Source: Marinoscillum sp. 108
GTDB lineage: Bacteria; Bacteroidota; Bacteroidia; Cytophagales; Cyclobacteriaceae
Direction of reading: 5' to 3'
Assembly: GCF_902506655.1 (NCBI RefSeq)
Contig: NZ_LR734817.1
Location: forward strand, 461,667-525,666
DNA: 64,000 bases
Positions 45,273 through 54,376 of this stretch are shown one piece after another (position 1 is the first letter of the stretch; the number at the start of each line of letters is the position of its first letter). Made by a program: the position numbers and the translations under genes. The notes under the pieces were generated by a model, which was given only the letters and a program-made list of their open reading frames with translations, did no database searches and was not told where the DNA came from.

Positions 45273-47117
45273 TTGACAACACCTACAAGAACACCGCTTT
45301 TCCTGATTAGTTTCTTCCTTTTTCAATATGCTCTCGCTCAGGTGGGTAGTGGTATTCTGGAGTATAACATCGATCTTGAGGTTAACAAAGGGTCACTGGT
45401 GGAAACTAAGTCCTACCTCATCAAGATAGGAGACAGAGAAGCCAACTGGCTGGGGGATATATCCATTCATCACCAAGCCACAGACAAATTCAAACTCATA
45501 GAAGCAGTCTTGCTTGACCAATCTTTCAATGTAGTGAGAAAGGTGAAAGCGAAGGATGTTTACACTAAGAACATGAATTTAACAAGCACCTTTTTTGATG
45601 ACCATCTTGAAGATAAATTTTCACTCAAGCACAATCAATTTCCTTATTATATTAAATATTCATACCGGGTCATCAAGCGGGATTTCCTTTTCCTGGCCTA
45701 CTGGATACCCCAGTACTATTCCAATGTCAGCACTATTTCTTCATCGCTTTCATTGACCCGTCCTCTGGACTATGAAATACACTTAGACTCGATAGGAGAA
45801 TTCACTTACTCATCAACAGAGGCAGAAGGTCTGATCACCGAAAAATGGTCTATTAAGCACCCGAAGAAAATTGGTAAAGAAGATTTTTCTCCACCTGCCA
45901 CAGAAAGCCTCCAACAAATTTCCATTGTTCCATCTGATATCAATTATGGAGTAAAAGGAAGTCAAGCAAGCTGGGAAGACTTTGGAGAGTGGGTAGCCAA
46001 TCTCAATAGTGAACTGGATGTTCTCCCTGAGGAAGAAATCACCATTCTCAGAAAGAAATTTGGTCACCTGGAAAACCAGGATACTTTAATAAAAGAACTA
46101 TATCATTATCTTCAGGATAACACCAGGTATATCAATGTCTCCCTTGATATCGGGGGAATGAAGCCCTACCCCGCAGAGTATGTTTTGATCAACAAATACG
46201 GAGATTGTAAGGCTTTAACCATTTACATGAAAGCTTTGCTCAACGCCTTCCACATTCCCTCTTTTTATACTTTGGTAGAGTCTGGGCTCAACCCAAAAGC
46301 CATCAGGGAAAATTTCCCTTCTCAACAATTTGACCATGTCATTCTTTGTGTGCCGACCAAATCTGACACCATATGGCTGGAAAACACAGCATCTTATCTC
46401 CCATACAATTACCTGGGTTCATTCACACAAAACCGCAAAACGCTCTTGATAAATAAGGGAGGTAGCCAACTTGTAAGAACTCCTGCACTCACTCATACAG
46501 ATGTCCACCAAACAAACAACTACCATCTGACTTTTGATGAAGACAGGCTCACGGGTACCCTCCATTCTAAATTGAGAGGAGAGGATTATGAAAAGATTGC
46601 TTATGTAGAAACCAATCTCTCCAGTCAGGAGAAGAGAAAATATTACAACAAATACTTTAACAATCAGGGATTTGAGTTAATCGATCTGACCATTCATCAG
46701 AACAACCGATCGCTTCCGGAGGTGGAGCTTAATGCTCAAATAGATCTGCCCAAGCATCTGAGACAGGTGGGTCCGCTACGGATAATTTCACTACCAGCCT
46801 CTCCTATGCCAGCCAGTGAGGTCTTCAAAAACAGAACGAGACCCGTCCGACTGATGATGCCCATTGATGCTCATGACAAGGTTATCATTGACTCCTCTCA
46901 AAATTGGACATGGAAATTACCCAAAGACTTTAGCCTGATCAGTGAATTTGGAACATACCAAATCACCTATGAGCTCGTGAACAATAGCCCGGTGATCAAT
47001 AGGCACATCAGCCTCAGATCAGGGGACATCCCCATTGAAAATACAGGAGAATTATACACCTTCCTTTTAGAAATTGAAACATATGAATCGAGTGCTCCAA
47101 TCATCCCAACCCATTAG
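45273..47117 (+). CDS. DUF3857/transglutaminase-like protein, catalytic residues mostly intact
   Basis: 614 residues with TTG start (no ATG before residue ~95; TTG keeps the signal peptide PLFLISFFLFQYALA). N-terminal DUF3857 domain, then a transglutaminase-like core with Cys312 (YGDCKAL) and His355 (FDHVIL); the third position reads ENT instead of the usual DxT. C-terminal part resembles DUF3858. Exported; family function unknown. The next gene, a paralogue, starts inside it, overlapping by 35 nt. Confidence 0.85.
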   Translation: MTTPTRTPLFLISFFLFQYALAQVGSGILEYNIDLEVNKGSLVETKSYLIKIGDREANWLGDISIHHQATDKFKLIEAVLLDQSFNVVRKVKAKDVYTKNMNLTSTFFDDHLEDKFSLKHNQFPYYIKYSYRVIKRDFLFLAYWIPQYYSNVSTISSSLSLTRPLDYEIHLDSIGEFTYSSTEAEGLITEKWSIKHPKKIGKEDFSPPATESLQQISIVPSDINYGVKGSQASWEDFGEWVANLNSELDVLPEEEITILRKKFGHLENQDTLIKELYHYLQDNTRYINVSLDIGGMKPYPAEYVLINKYGDCKALTIYMKALLNAFHIPSFYTLVESGLNPKAIRENFPSQQFDHVILCVPTKSDTIWLENTASYLPYNYLGSFTQNRKTLLINKGGSQLVRTPALTHTDVHQTNNYHLTFDEDRLTGTLHSKLRGEDYEKIAYVETNLSSQEKRKYYNKYFNNQGFELIDLTIHQNNRSLPEVELNAQIDLPKHLRQVGPLRIISLPASPMPASEVFKNRTRPVRLMMPIDAHDKVIIDSSQNWTWKLPKDFSLISEFGTYQITYELVNNSPVINRHISLRSGDIPIENTGELYTFLLEIETYESSAPIIPTH

Positions 47118-49068
47118 ACTTCTTATAGTCCTCTTTTTCGTGGCTCTGGCCGGTGCGTCCACGGCCCAAAGATATTCTCAGGAGTTTGGGGTAATCGCCA
47201 AAGATGAGTTTGACCTTGAACTATACTCGGATGACCCGGAGGCAGAGGCGCTGATCTTATTTGATGTAGGAGATTCTTATTTTCTGGAAGGAAATACCGG
47301 TTTTGATATCAAGTTTACACATTCCAAAAGACTCAAAATCTTTACCTCGGCGGGATTTGACTATGCCGAAATAGAAATCCCCTACTATGTAGAAGGAAAT
47401 AAGAGAGAGCGTGTTGAAGAAATAGAAGCTTTCACCTACAACCAATTGGAGAATGGGACCATGGAAAGAATCAGTCTCAATCAGCAAGACATATTTGATG
47501 AAGTAAAGAACAAATACTACCGGGTCAAAAAGTTCGCCTTTCCCGGAGTGAAGGCAGGCTCTATTATAGAATACAGATACAAACTCATTTCGCCATTCAA
47601 ATTCAACCTTCCCGATTGGGCATTTCAAAGTACAATCCCCACACTTTACAGCAAGTACACTGTGCGTATGGTGCCGTTTTACGAGTATATTTATTTAATG
47701 CAGGGTGGAAAATTTGATTCTCACAGATCTTACACGTCATCCGAGCTGCCTAGATACTTCGGCTCTGTCAAGTACAATGATTTTGTGCATGAATTTACCA
47801 AGAAAAACATCCCCGCCTTTAAAGATGAAACATTCATCTCCTCCACCGATGATTACATCATCAAAATGGACTTTCAATTGACACAGGTCAATAACCCAAA
47901 CGGCCTCAAAACTGAGATCATAACCACCTGGCCCAAACTCATTGAAGAGCTCAATGACCATGAAAATTTTGGGAAATACATTAAAAAGGCACAGAAATTC
48001 TCAGAAAAGACCATCCTTCCTTCTCTCAACCTCAGTAACAAAACTCAAACAGAGAAGGCTGGCCTACTAGTTGATTACGTTAAAAACGACTTCTCCTGGG
48101 ATAGGTATTATGCGAAGTATGCCAACCAGTCAGTCAAAGAGTTTTATGCCGCAAAACAAGGAAATGCAGCCGAAATCAACCTGTTTACTATCGGGCTGTT
48201 GAATGCTGCCGGTATAAAGGCCAAACCCGTATTAATAAGTACACGAGATCATGGAAAAATCACCATGGATTACCCTTTTAGTCACTTTTTCAATTATGTA
48301 GTGATCATTATTGAGCTGGAATCCGGTAAAATCCTAACAGATGCCACGGAGCCGCTATTAACTTTTGATAGATTACCACCTTTTTGCTTCAATGATAATG
48401 GACTCATAATAGACGAGGCTGGAGTTGGATGGGTTGGGTTAGAGTCACCTAAAGCTTCCCTGAATAATTATACGATCTCTCAAAAACCAGACCCCGATTC
48501 ATTGAAATCAACCATTCTCGTAAGCAGCCAGATGACAGAGTTCGAAGGGCTAAAAATGCATAAGAATTATGGCACTGATGATAGGCTATTGACCGAATCG
48601 TTGGAAAAAGGTGAATACCTTGACGTTCACAAAGTCTCCTTCCCAGGAAGAAGTCAGAATAGTCAGTATTCATTTGCTTTTACAGGCGCGTGCCAACTAG
48701 AGCGGGTAGATGGGAAATTTTTGATTAGTCCTTTTCTTAACTTACCCATTGACGAAAACCCTCTCAAATACCCATCGAGAACGTATCCCGTAGACTTCAC
48801 TTATAAAACCACAGATCACTATCAGAGCATCATTGAAATACCAGAGGGTTATCGAGTAACCTATCTTCCTTCCAACCAAAATATTGATGATCACCTAATG
48901 ACAATCAAGTATAACATCATTTCTACCGATAAGTCACTCACCGTAGACGGACAAATAGAATACAAAAAAGCCGTTTACAGTTCTGGTGAGTACTTACGTA
49001 TCAAGAATCGTCTGGACACCATCGTTAAAACATTCAACGATCAGATAGTGCTTGAAAAAATAGATTGA
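47083..49068 (+). CDS. DUF3857/transglutaminase-like paralogue lacking catalytic Cys and His
   Basis: 661 residues from ATG 47083, with signal peptide (LLIVLFFVALAGASTAQ). Same domain order as the preceding gene. At the catalytic Cys position it reads GNAAE (Ala362), and Tyr405 stands where the other has His; the Asp motif (TDATEP) is kept. Likely a non-enzymatic partner or binding protein. The two genes overlap and are co-expressed; the stop is 4 bases from the convergent receiver gene. Confidence 0.85.
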   Translation: MNRVLQSSQPIRLLIVLFFVALAGASTAQRYSQEFGVIAKDEFDLELYSDDPEAEALILFDVGDSYFLEGNTGFDIKFTHSKRLKIFTSAGFDYAEIEIPYYVEGNKRERVEEIEAFTYNQLENGTMERISLNQQDIFDEVKNKYYRVKKFAFPGVKAGSIIEYRYKLISPFKFNLPDWAFQSTIPTLYSKYTVRMVPFYEYIYLMQGGKFDSHRSYTSSELPRYFGSVKYNDFVHEFTKKNIPAFKDETFISSTDDYIIKMDFQLTQVNNPNGLKTEIITTWPKLIEELNDHENFGKYIKKAQKFSEKTILPSLNLSNKTQTEKAGLLVDYVKNDFSWDRYYAKYANQSVKEFYAAKQGNAAEINLFTIGLLNAAGIKAKPVLISTRDHGKITMDYPFSHFFNYVVIIIELESGKILTDATEPLLTFDRLPPFCFNDNGLIIDEAGVGWVGLESPKASLNNYTISQKPDPDSLKSTILVSSQMTEFEGLKMHKNYGTDDRLLTESLEKGEYLDVHKVSFPGRSQNSQYSFAFTGACQLERVDGKFLISPFLNLPIDENPLKYPSRTYPVDFTYKTTDHYQSIIEIPEGYRVTYLPSNQNIDDHLMTIKYNIISTDKSLTVDGQIEYKKAVYSSGEYLRIKNRLDTIVKTFNDQIVLEKID

Positions 49069-49072
49069 CGCT

Positions 49073-49444
49073 TTATGCCTCCACCTCTAACAGATGAGCA
49101 CGTACCTTATTCACGGCCATATTAAACTCTTCCTCTTGTGGTGGCTTGGAAATAAAGGCTACTGCGTCCAATTCAAGAGCCTGGGACTGAAAAAGTGGGT
49201 TTCCTGAAATCACAATGATTTTGGGCGGCTTCACCAGGGTACTCATAATATCGATGCCATTAAACTCAGGCATTTCAATATCCAAAAACAGAATATCCGG
49301 CCGATCCAAAATGATACCTGCTGCCCCTTCTATCGGGGATTCATAAGTGTTCACCAATTCCAGATCATCGATCTTGGAGGCTAGTTTTTGTACCATTAAG
49401 ATAGAGGTAGGATCATCATCAATGGCAATAGCTCTTAGTTTCAT
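49073..49444 (-). CDS. Single-domain response regulator
   Basis: 123 residues from ATG 49444. A receiver fold with acidic pocket (AIDDDP), phospho-acceptor Asp55 (LFLDIEMPEFNG) and Lys in FISKPP; no output domain follows. The receiver resembles those of LytTR regulators, with the DNA-binding part missing, but there is no truncated remnant downstream, so it is probably a genuine stand-alone receiver. No kinase adjacent. Confidence 0.88.
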   Translation of the reverse strand: MKLRAIAIDDDPTSILMVQKLASKIDDLELVNTYESPIEGAAGIILDRPDILFLDIEMPEFNGIDIMSTLVKPPKIIVISGNPLFQSQALELDAVAFISKPPQEEEFNMAVNKVRAHLLEVEA

Positions 49445-49564
49445 AGTGTGGTTATTATGGTTGTTCAGACAAATGACCAATAAACTAAGGTAAATAAAAA
49501 GTTAATATCGGTGAACCCAGAAAAAAGGTCGGTGAACAGATATACACACCGAATCAATAGCCAA

Positions 49565-50242
49565 TTAATATTCGAAATCCAGGCCAAGTCGGTCCTTAAG
49601 CTCTCTCAATACCGGGTTTTGCTGAGCCATGTATTCAAATTTCTCTTTGGAGGTATAGAGGTTACGGGTAGACTCCTGCTCGGTAACTTCCTTTTCTATC
49701 TGCACAAAGGTGTTGTCCAGCGTTTTTCTAAGGTGCTGGATAAGATCCTGCTCAAACTTATCTAGAATGCTGATCTCCAGTTGACTTTCCATAAACAGTG
49801 TTACCTGAGTATCGCCGGTCTTCTCCAGTCGCCGGTCCAGCACCAGCTTCTCAGTGTCCGAAGCACCCGCCTCCAGCCTCCTCTTTCTGAAGGCCTTCCA
49901 TGCATCGATCACCTGGCTTTCGTCAAATGGCGTGCTGCGCTCTTCCAGTAGTGGTTTTTTCACTTCCTCCTCCTGCACCACTGGGGTCTTGGGTCTCAGC
50001 AGACTTGGGGTTTCCTTTTTAGCAGGATCCTTTAGGGCTGTAGGAATTTTAATTTTGGGGGTTTGGGGAACAACTCTCGCAGAAGGAGTAGCCACCGGAT
50101 GTTCTTTCGTAGGTAGAGCAGGAGACGGCTTCTTCTCAGAAGGCTGCCTGGTTTCCTCTAGGCTGTCACTGCTTTTTTTTTTACCCCGTTCTCTGCGCTG
50201 AGTTTGATAGCCCGGTTCAGCTGAGAAAGCTTCATCAGGCAA
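49565..50242 (-). CDS. dnaX: DnaX C-terminal (tau-type) extension, in the -1 frame
   Basis: Encodes the C-terminal part of DNA polymerase III tau: a Pro/Lys/Glu linker followed by a domain typical of Bacteroidota DnaX (VIDAWKAFRKRRLEAG ... YTSKEKFEYMAQQNPVLREL ... LGLDFEY). It has no start of its own worth defending and is in the -1 frame relative to the N-terminal ORF. Joining at the A10 run (50173-50182) gives a full-length product of about 568 residues, the usual size. Either programmed slippage or frameshifting makes tau here, or the frame break is a mutation or sequence error. Confidence 0.8.
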   Translation of the reverse strand: MPDEAFSAEPGYQTQRRERGKKKSSDSLEETRQPSEKKPSPALPTKEHPVATPSARVVPQTPKIKIPTALKDPAKKETPSLLRPKTPVVQEEEVKKPLLEERSTPFDESQVIDAWKAFRKRRLEAGASDTEKLVLDRRLEKTGDTQVTLFMESQLEISILDKFEQDLIQHLRKTLDNTFVQIEKEVTEQESTRNLYTSKEKFEYMAQQNPVLRELKDRLGLDFEY

Positions 50243-51270
50243 AGTTCAATATGCAATCGCTGATTCTTACTTTGTTTGTAGTTCAGGTCCACCTGATTCA
50301 TCAGGTTAAGCCCAGTGAGTAAATAAGAAGTACTCAGTGCATTGGCTTGCTCCTGGTATTTTCCTTTGAGATTTTCCGGCACCTCCATCAGCTTGAGAGT
50401 CTCAGGATTTTTACAGACCAGCAGGTTTCGGAAGTGTTCTTCCAGACCAATCAGGAAATTATGACCATCAAATCCATTTCTCAGGATATCATCATACAGC
50501 AGCAACGCCCCGGAGAGGTCTTCTGCCTGAAAGAAGTCTGCCAGCTTAAAGTAATAATCGTAATCTAGGATGTGCAGATTCTTGATTGCATTTTGATAAG
50601 TCACCTTATTATCTGAAGAAAAGGTAACTATGAGGTCGAAGATGGACAGTGCGTCACGCATTGCTCCATCTGCTTTCTGAGCAATCAGATGCAGTGCCTC
50701 AGGTTCGGCATCCACGCCTTCCTTTTCAGCGATCTGCTGAAGCTGCACCACCATGTCATTGATCTCTATCCTATTGAAGTCATAAATCTGACACCTGGAT
50801 AGGATGGTAGGGATGACTTTATGCTTTTCTGTAGTGGCTAGTATGAAAATGGCATACGAAGGAGGCTCCTCCAGAGTCTTCAAAAAAGCATTGAAGGCCT
50901 GAGTAGAGAGCATGTGCACCTCATCTATGATGTACACCTTAAATTTCCCCTGCTGCGGTGGGTAGCGTACCTGATCGATCAGGTTTCTGATGTCGTCCAC
51001 AGAGTTATTAGAGGCCGCATCCAGTTCGTAAATATTGAAATTGTTGGTGGCTGCGTCACCCGATTCTGCTTCGAAACCATTGACCATACGCGCCAAAATA
51101 CGCGCACAAGTAGTTTTACCCACTCCTCTGGGGCCACAAAAAAGCAAGGCCTGCGCCAGGTGATCATTGTCGATGGCATTCTTAAGTGTGGTAGTGATAT
51201 GGCCCTGGCCCACTACCTCCTCAAACCCTAACGGGCGATACTTCCTGGCCGATACAACGAAACTTTCCAC
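50158..51270 (-). CDS. dnaX: DNA polymerase III gamma/tau N-terminal part (gamma-like product)
   Basis: Clamp-loader ATPase. GTG start at 51270. Walker A GPRGVGKTT, Walker B IIDEVHML, sensor 1 ILATTEKHK and Arg finger region LSRCQIYDF are present. The zinc module of E. coli DnaX (four Cys between Walker A and the DAAS motif) is absent. Zero-frame translation ends five codons after the A10 run, giving 370 residues that cover domains I-III, i.e. a gamma-like form. Confidence 0.92.
   Translation of the reverse strand: MESFVVSARKYRPLGFEEVVGQGHITTTLKNAIDNDHLAQALLFCGPRGVGKTTCARILARMVNGFEAESGDAATNNFNIYELDAASNNSVDDIRNLIDQVRYPPQQGKFKVYIIDEVHMLSTQAFNAFLKTLEEPPSYAIFILATTEKHKVIPTILSRCQIYDFNRIEINDMVVQLQQIAEKEGVDAEPEALHLIAQKADGAMRDALSIFDLIVTFSSDNKVTYQNAIKNLHILDYDYYFKLADFFQAEDLSGALLLYDDILRNGFDGHNFLIGLEEHFRNLLVCKNPETLKLMEVPENLKGKYQEQANALSTSYLLTGLNLMNQVDLNYKQSKNQRLHIELCLMKLSQLNRAIKLSAENGVKKKAVTA
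50173..50184 (-). promoter_or_regulatory. dnaX slippery site (A10 run)
   Basis: On the minus strand GTA is followed by three AAA codons, a run of ten A's in all, then GCA. The zero frame contains the A_AAA_AAA heptamer, a -1 slip site, and stops soon after. The run is also long enough for transcriptional slippage as known for Thermus dnaX. No strong downstream hairpin is visible. Confidence 0.6.
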
Positions 51271-51370
51271 AGCGGAAAATTAAGACAATTGGGTAGAACT
51301 CCGGCAAGAATCAAGATGAAACTTTGAACAAAATGAGCGATCCTACAAGATGACCAGGAAAGGCCCCTGC

Positions 51371-51844
51371 TTAGTCGTATCGCTCAAAATAATAGTTGGG
51401 TAAATCCATGTAGCCAAACGAGATGACCATGCGGTCCGCTCCTATGCTGAGGTACCCTTTCTCACCATCCATAAAAATAATGGGTACAAGCCTGCCATTC
51501 GGACTTTGTGGATCCACCGGCTCCAGAGCAAGCTGATATTGCGTGCCATTGGTTTTCGAATCCCGGTAAATTACCTTGCTGGCCACGTCTACCTTCCAGA
51601 TGACTTCCCCCGGATTGAAATTCTTTATCAGGGATTTATCACTGACAAACAGTGTGGTGTATCGCAGTGACCATTCGCCCTCCATCAGCGCATTCAGTGC
51701 GGGGATGGACAGGCCATCACTATCAAGTTCCCATTCGCGTGCATCGAAAGTAGTGGAATCTTTAAACTCTTCCCGGCTACAGGAGCAGAGCACGCAAACC
51801 AGAATAAAGGCCCATGAAGAGGTTTTGAATAAAATATTCACCAT
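51371..51844 (-). CDS. Hypothetical lipoprotein, 157 aa
   Basis: Signal peptide with lipobox ending VLCSC. The mature part is beta-rich, with no recognised domain (EGEWSLRYTTLFVSDKSLI, then YLSIGADRMVISFGYMDL). Likely an outer- or inner-membrane lipoprotein facing the periplasm. Alone between dnaX and the divergent sigma gene. Confidence 0.75.
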   Translation of the reverse strand: MVNILFKTSSWAFILVCVLCSCSREEFKDSTTFDAREWELDSDGLSIPALNALMEGEWSLRYTTLFVSDKSLIKNFNPGEVIWKVDVASKVIYRDSKTNGTQYQLALEPVDPQSPNGRLVPIIFMDGEKGYLSIGADRMVISFGYMDLPNYYFERYD

Positions 51845-51934
51845 TGTAATGACGATACGTAAAGAAAAGAAGTTTAATTCACTATATTTTTTTAATAGCC
51901 ACGCAACCTCGAAGCAACTATCCGCATCTACCCA

Positions 51935-52531
51935 ATGAACACCAACCTAACCATGTTGCGAATCGATAAATCCAACTCTGAGCAAAAGTTACTGCATGAC
52001 TGCAAGAAAGGCAGACCCAGTGCGCAAAAAGAGTTGTATGACCGATTTGCGTCCAGAATGTTGGGGGTATGTATCCGATACATTCACGACAGAGAAGAAG
52101 CAGAGCATGTAATGATTGGTGGAATGGTGAAAGTGTTTGACAAATTGGAACAATATCAGGGTGAAGGTAGCCTGGAAGGCTGGGTACGGCGCATCATGGT
52201 GAATGAAAGTCTGATGTATATCAGAAAACACAAAAACATGTCGCTGGAAGTGGAGGTGGAAAAAGCAGAATCTGAACCGGACTATTCCACGCTGGAAAAT
52301 AGCCTGGAAGCCGCAGATCTCATGGCACTGATAGCAGAGCTCCCGGTGGGCTATCGCACAGTGTTTAACCTCTATGCCATAGAAGGATATAATCATAAGG
52401 AAATAGCCGAAACGCTGGGAATCAATGAAAATACTTCGAAATCTCAGCTCAGTAGAGCACGAAAATATTTACAAAACCGCCTGGCAACGATCCAGGAGAA
52501 GGAATTAAAACAAGATGGCAATGGCAAATAA
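51935..52531 (+). CDS. ECF RNA polymerase sigma factor
   Basis: 198 residues; an internal Met at residue 7 is an alternative start. Region 2: KKGRPSAQKELYDRFASRML and GSLEGWVRRIMVNESLMYIR; region 4: YNHKEIAETLGINENTSKSQ. It belongs to the Bacteroidota ECF type that precedes a short membrane protein and an outer-membrane protein, as here. Overlaps the next gene by 17 nt. Confidence 0.9.
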   Translation: MNTNLTMLRIDKSNSEQKLLHDCKKGRPSAQKELYDRFASRMLGVCIRYIHDREEAEHVMIGGMVKVFDKLEQYQGEGSLEGWVRRIMVNESLMYIRKHKNMSLEVEVEKAESEPDYSTLENSLEAADLMALIAELPVGYRTVFNLYAIEGYNHKEIAETLGINENTSKSQLSRARKYLQNRLATIQEKELKQDGNGK

Positions 52532-53171
52532 TTTGGACAGACTATTCAGGGAGAACATTGATCAGTTCGAGGTGACACCTCAGGCCTCCAGCTGGGAGCA
52601 GGTGCAAGGCCAGATTGCAGGTAAAAAAGGATTTTGGGTTACCCCCATGAAAATAGCCGCGGCCATAGTGGTCCTCCTTGCAGCTACCATAGTGGTAATC
52701 AATCTTTCAGAAAAAGAACAACAGGGGGACTACCTCTCGGCGATCGATCATCCTGAGTATCAGGATCGATATTCTTTTCGGCTGGAGCTGCCTTCTGTGA
52801 ATCTTGAAAATACTGTAGCTCCAGTGGTAGCCACTCAACCAAAAATTAAGGCCCAGAAGGCTTCACAGACGATCACGGAAAAAGCTGATTTTGAAGAAAT
52901 CACTTATGAAGCCATCTCGGTAGCTTCTCTTAAAAACTTCCAATTGGAGGCAGAATTGCCGGTGAGGAATCAGCTCAAAATCCCAGGACTACCCAAACAG
53001 GAAACTCCTGCGGTGAAAATCACCTACATAGCTACCCATCAGCCTCAAACTGACAGCCTAAAGGTGAACAAGTTCAATACATTGATCGCGTATTTTTCCA
53101 ATGATGTATCTCCTACCGAGATCCTGGCAGATATAAGAGAGGTGAAGGACAATTTATTTAGCAAAAACTAA
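52515..53171 (+). CDS. Membrane protein in anti-sigma position, 218 aa
   Basis: N-terminal cytoplasmic segment (LDRLFRENIDQFEVTPQASSW, a motif shared by many anti-sigma-like proteins next to Bacteroidota ECF genes), one membrane helix near 46-65 (IAAAIVVLLAATIVVINL) and a periplasmic tail without known domain. The layout suits an anti-sigma factor, but no zinc motif or RskA domain is present, so the role is inferred from position. Confidence 0.78.
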   Translation: MAMANNLDRLFRENIDQFEVTPQASSWEQVQGQIAGKKGFWVTPMKIAAAIVVLLAATIVVINLSEKEQQGDYLSAIDHPEYQDRYSFRLELPSVNLENTVAPVVATQPKIKAQKASQTITEKADFEEITYEAISVASLKNFQLEAELPVRNQLKIPGLPKQETPAVKITYIATHQPQTDSLKVNKFNTLIAYFSNDVSPTEILADIREVKDNLFSKN

Positions 53172-53197
53172 GTCAAAAACTCAAAATAAAAGAAACG

Positions 53198-54295
53198 ATG
53201 AAAAAGGCAATACTGGCAATGACGGCACTCCTGCTGCTCATGCATCCGGAAAGAGGAAGGGCTTCTACAGGAGATACTGTAGTCATAGAGCTCAACAACA
53301 AAAGCAAGATTCTTGTCTACACCGAAGATCGTGTGGCGCTCAAAGACCTGGAGCAATACGACCTCAACAAGATGATCAAAGACCTGAATTCAGCACTGAG
53401 GTCCAGCAAAATAGAGAAAATAGAACTGCAGGATGACAATGGCAAAAAATACCTCAAGGACACCACGATCATCTTCGGAGAAGGCAGCAGCGCCAAAACG
53501 AAAATCAAAATTGGTAACATGGAGCTCTTGGTAGATGCTGATGAGTGGGAGGACCTGGATGACGAATGGGATGATGACCTCCCTGTACGAAAATATCACT
53601 ACGAAGAAGAATCCATTGACCGCACCAGACATTATTTCAATATCGACTTTGGTCTGAACAACTGGATGGAAGGCAACTCCTTCCCAGACGAAAACAATGC
53701 TCCATATGCCGTAAAACCTTGGGGAAGCTGGTACTTTGGGCTGAACAGTGTCAACCGAACCTGGGTTACAGGCCCGCTCTTCCTGGACTGGGGCATGGGC
53801 GTGAGTTGGTACAACTGGAAGATGCAGGAAGCCGCTACGCTGATAGAAAAAGGGGATACCCGCATCGAATTTAATGCCCCGCCAGCCAGCTACAGCAGTA
53901 TCAAAAGTAAACTTTCAGCACCCTATCTGAATGTAACCATGGTACCGATGCTGGACTTTGCTAAAGGCAGAAGGAAAGTCAAAAACCTGGAAAGAGGCAG
54001 CATCAGCTTCCGTACTTACAAGAAGCAGGGCATTCGATTTGGAGCCGGAGGTTACGCCGGCTACCGACTAGGTGGCAGTACCAAATATGTCTATACTGAA
54101 AACAACAAGAGAGAAAAAGACAAGAACTCAGGTAACTACTACCTCACCAATTTCCGATATGGCATCAGAGCACAAGTGGGCTACAAGGGACTTGATCTCT
54201 TTGCCATGTATGATCTCAACGAAGTGTTTGCATCCGGTCGGGGGCCGGCTGGTAGCCAGGGCATGAATGCCATCACCTTCGGTATCACGTTATAA
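53198..54295 (+). CDS. Outer-membrane beta-barrel protein
   Basis: 365 residues: signal peptide (AILAMTALLLLMHPERGRA), an acidic linker region (about 90-145) and a C-terminal barrel of alternating strands ending AITFGITL, a normal outer-membrane sorting end. Probably the target or sensor part of the sigma/anti-sigma trio. Followed by the bidirectional hairpin at 54331. Confidence 0.8.
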   Translation: MKKAILAMTALLLLMHPERGRASTGDTVVIELNNKSKILVYTEDRVALKDLEQYDLNKMIKDLNSALRSSKIEKIELQDDNGKKYLKDTTIIFGEGSSAKTKIKIGNMELLVDADEWEDLDDEWDDDLPVRKYHYEEESIDRTRHYFNIDFGLNNWMEGNSFPDENNAPYAVKPWGSWYFGLNSVNRTWVTGPLFLDWGMGVSWYNWKMQEAATLIEKGDTRIEFNAPPASYSSIKSKLSAPYLNVTMVPMLDFAKGRRKVKNLERGSISFRTYKKQGIRFGAGGYAGYRLGGSTKYVYTENNKREKDKNSGNYYLTNFRYGIRAQVGYKGLDLFAMYDLNEVFASGRGPAGSQGMNAITFGITL

Positions 54296-54330
54296 GTTTC
54301 CAGTTTTGTCTAGTCCACAAGGCCAGAAAT

Positions 54331-54362
54331 AAAAAATGCTCCCAATTGGGAGCATTTTTTTT
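54331..54362. terminator. Bidirectional intrinsic terminator
   Basis: Perfect palindrome: AAAAAATGCTCCCAA / TTGGGAGCATTTTTT, followed by more T's on the plus strand and preceded by an A-tract for the minus strand. It separates the convergent outer-membrane protein and giant surface protein genes and can serve both. Confidence 0.9.
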
Positions 54363-54376
54363 GTTTCGAGCGATAC

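Noticed and set aside
47083-49068. Second DUF3857 gene as a pseudogene because of missing catalytic residues
   Set aside because: The 661-codon frame is intact with a signal peptide and normal length; loss of active-site residues alone does not show decay.
49073-49444. Receiver gene as a truncated LytTR regulator
   Set aside because: No LytTR remnant is found downstream or in other frames; the stop lies next to the convergent gene.
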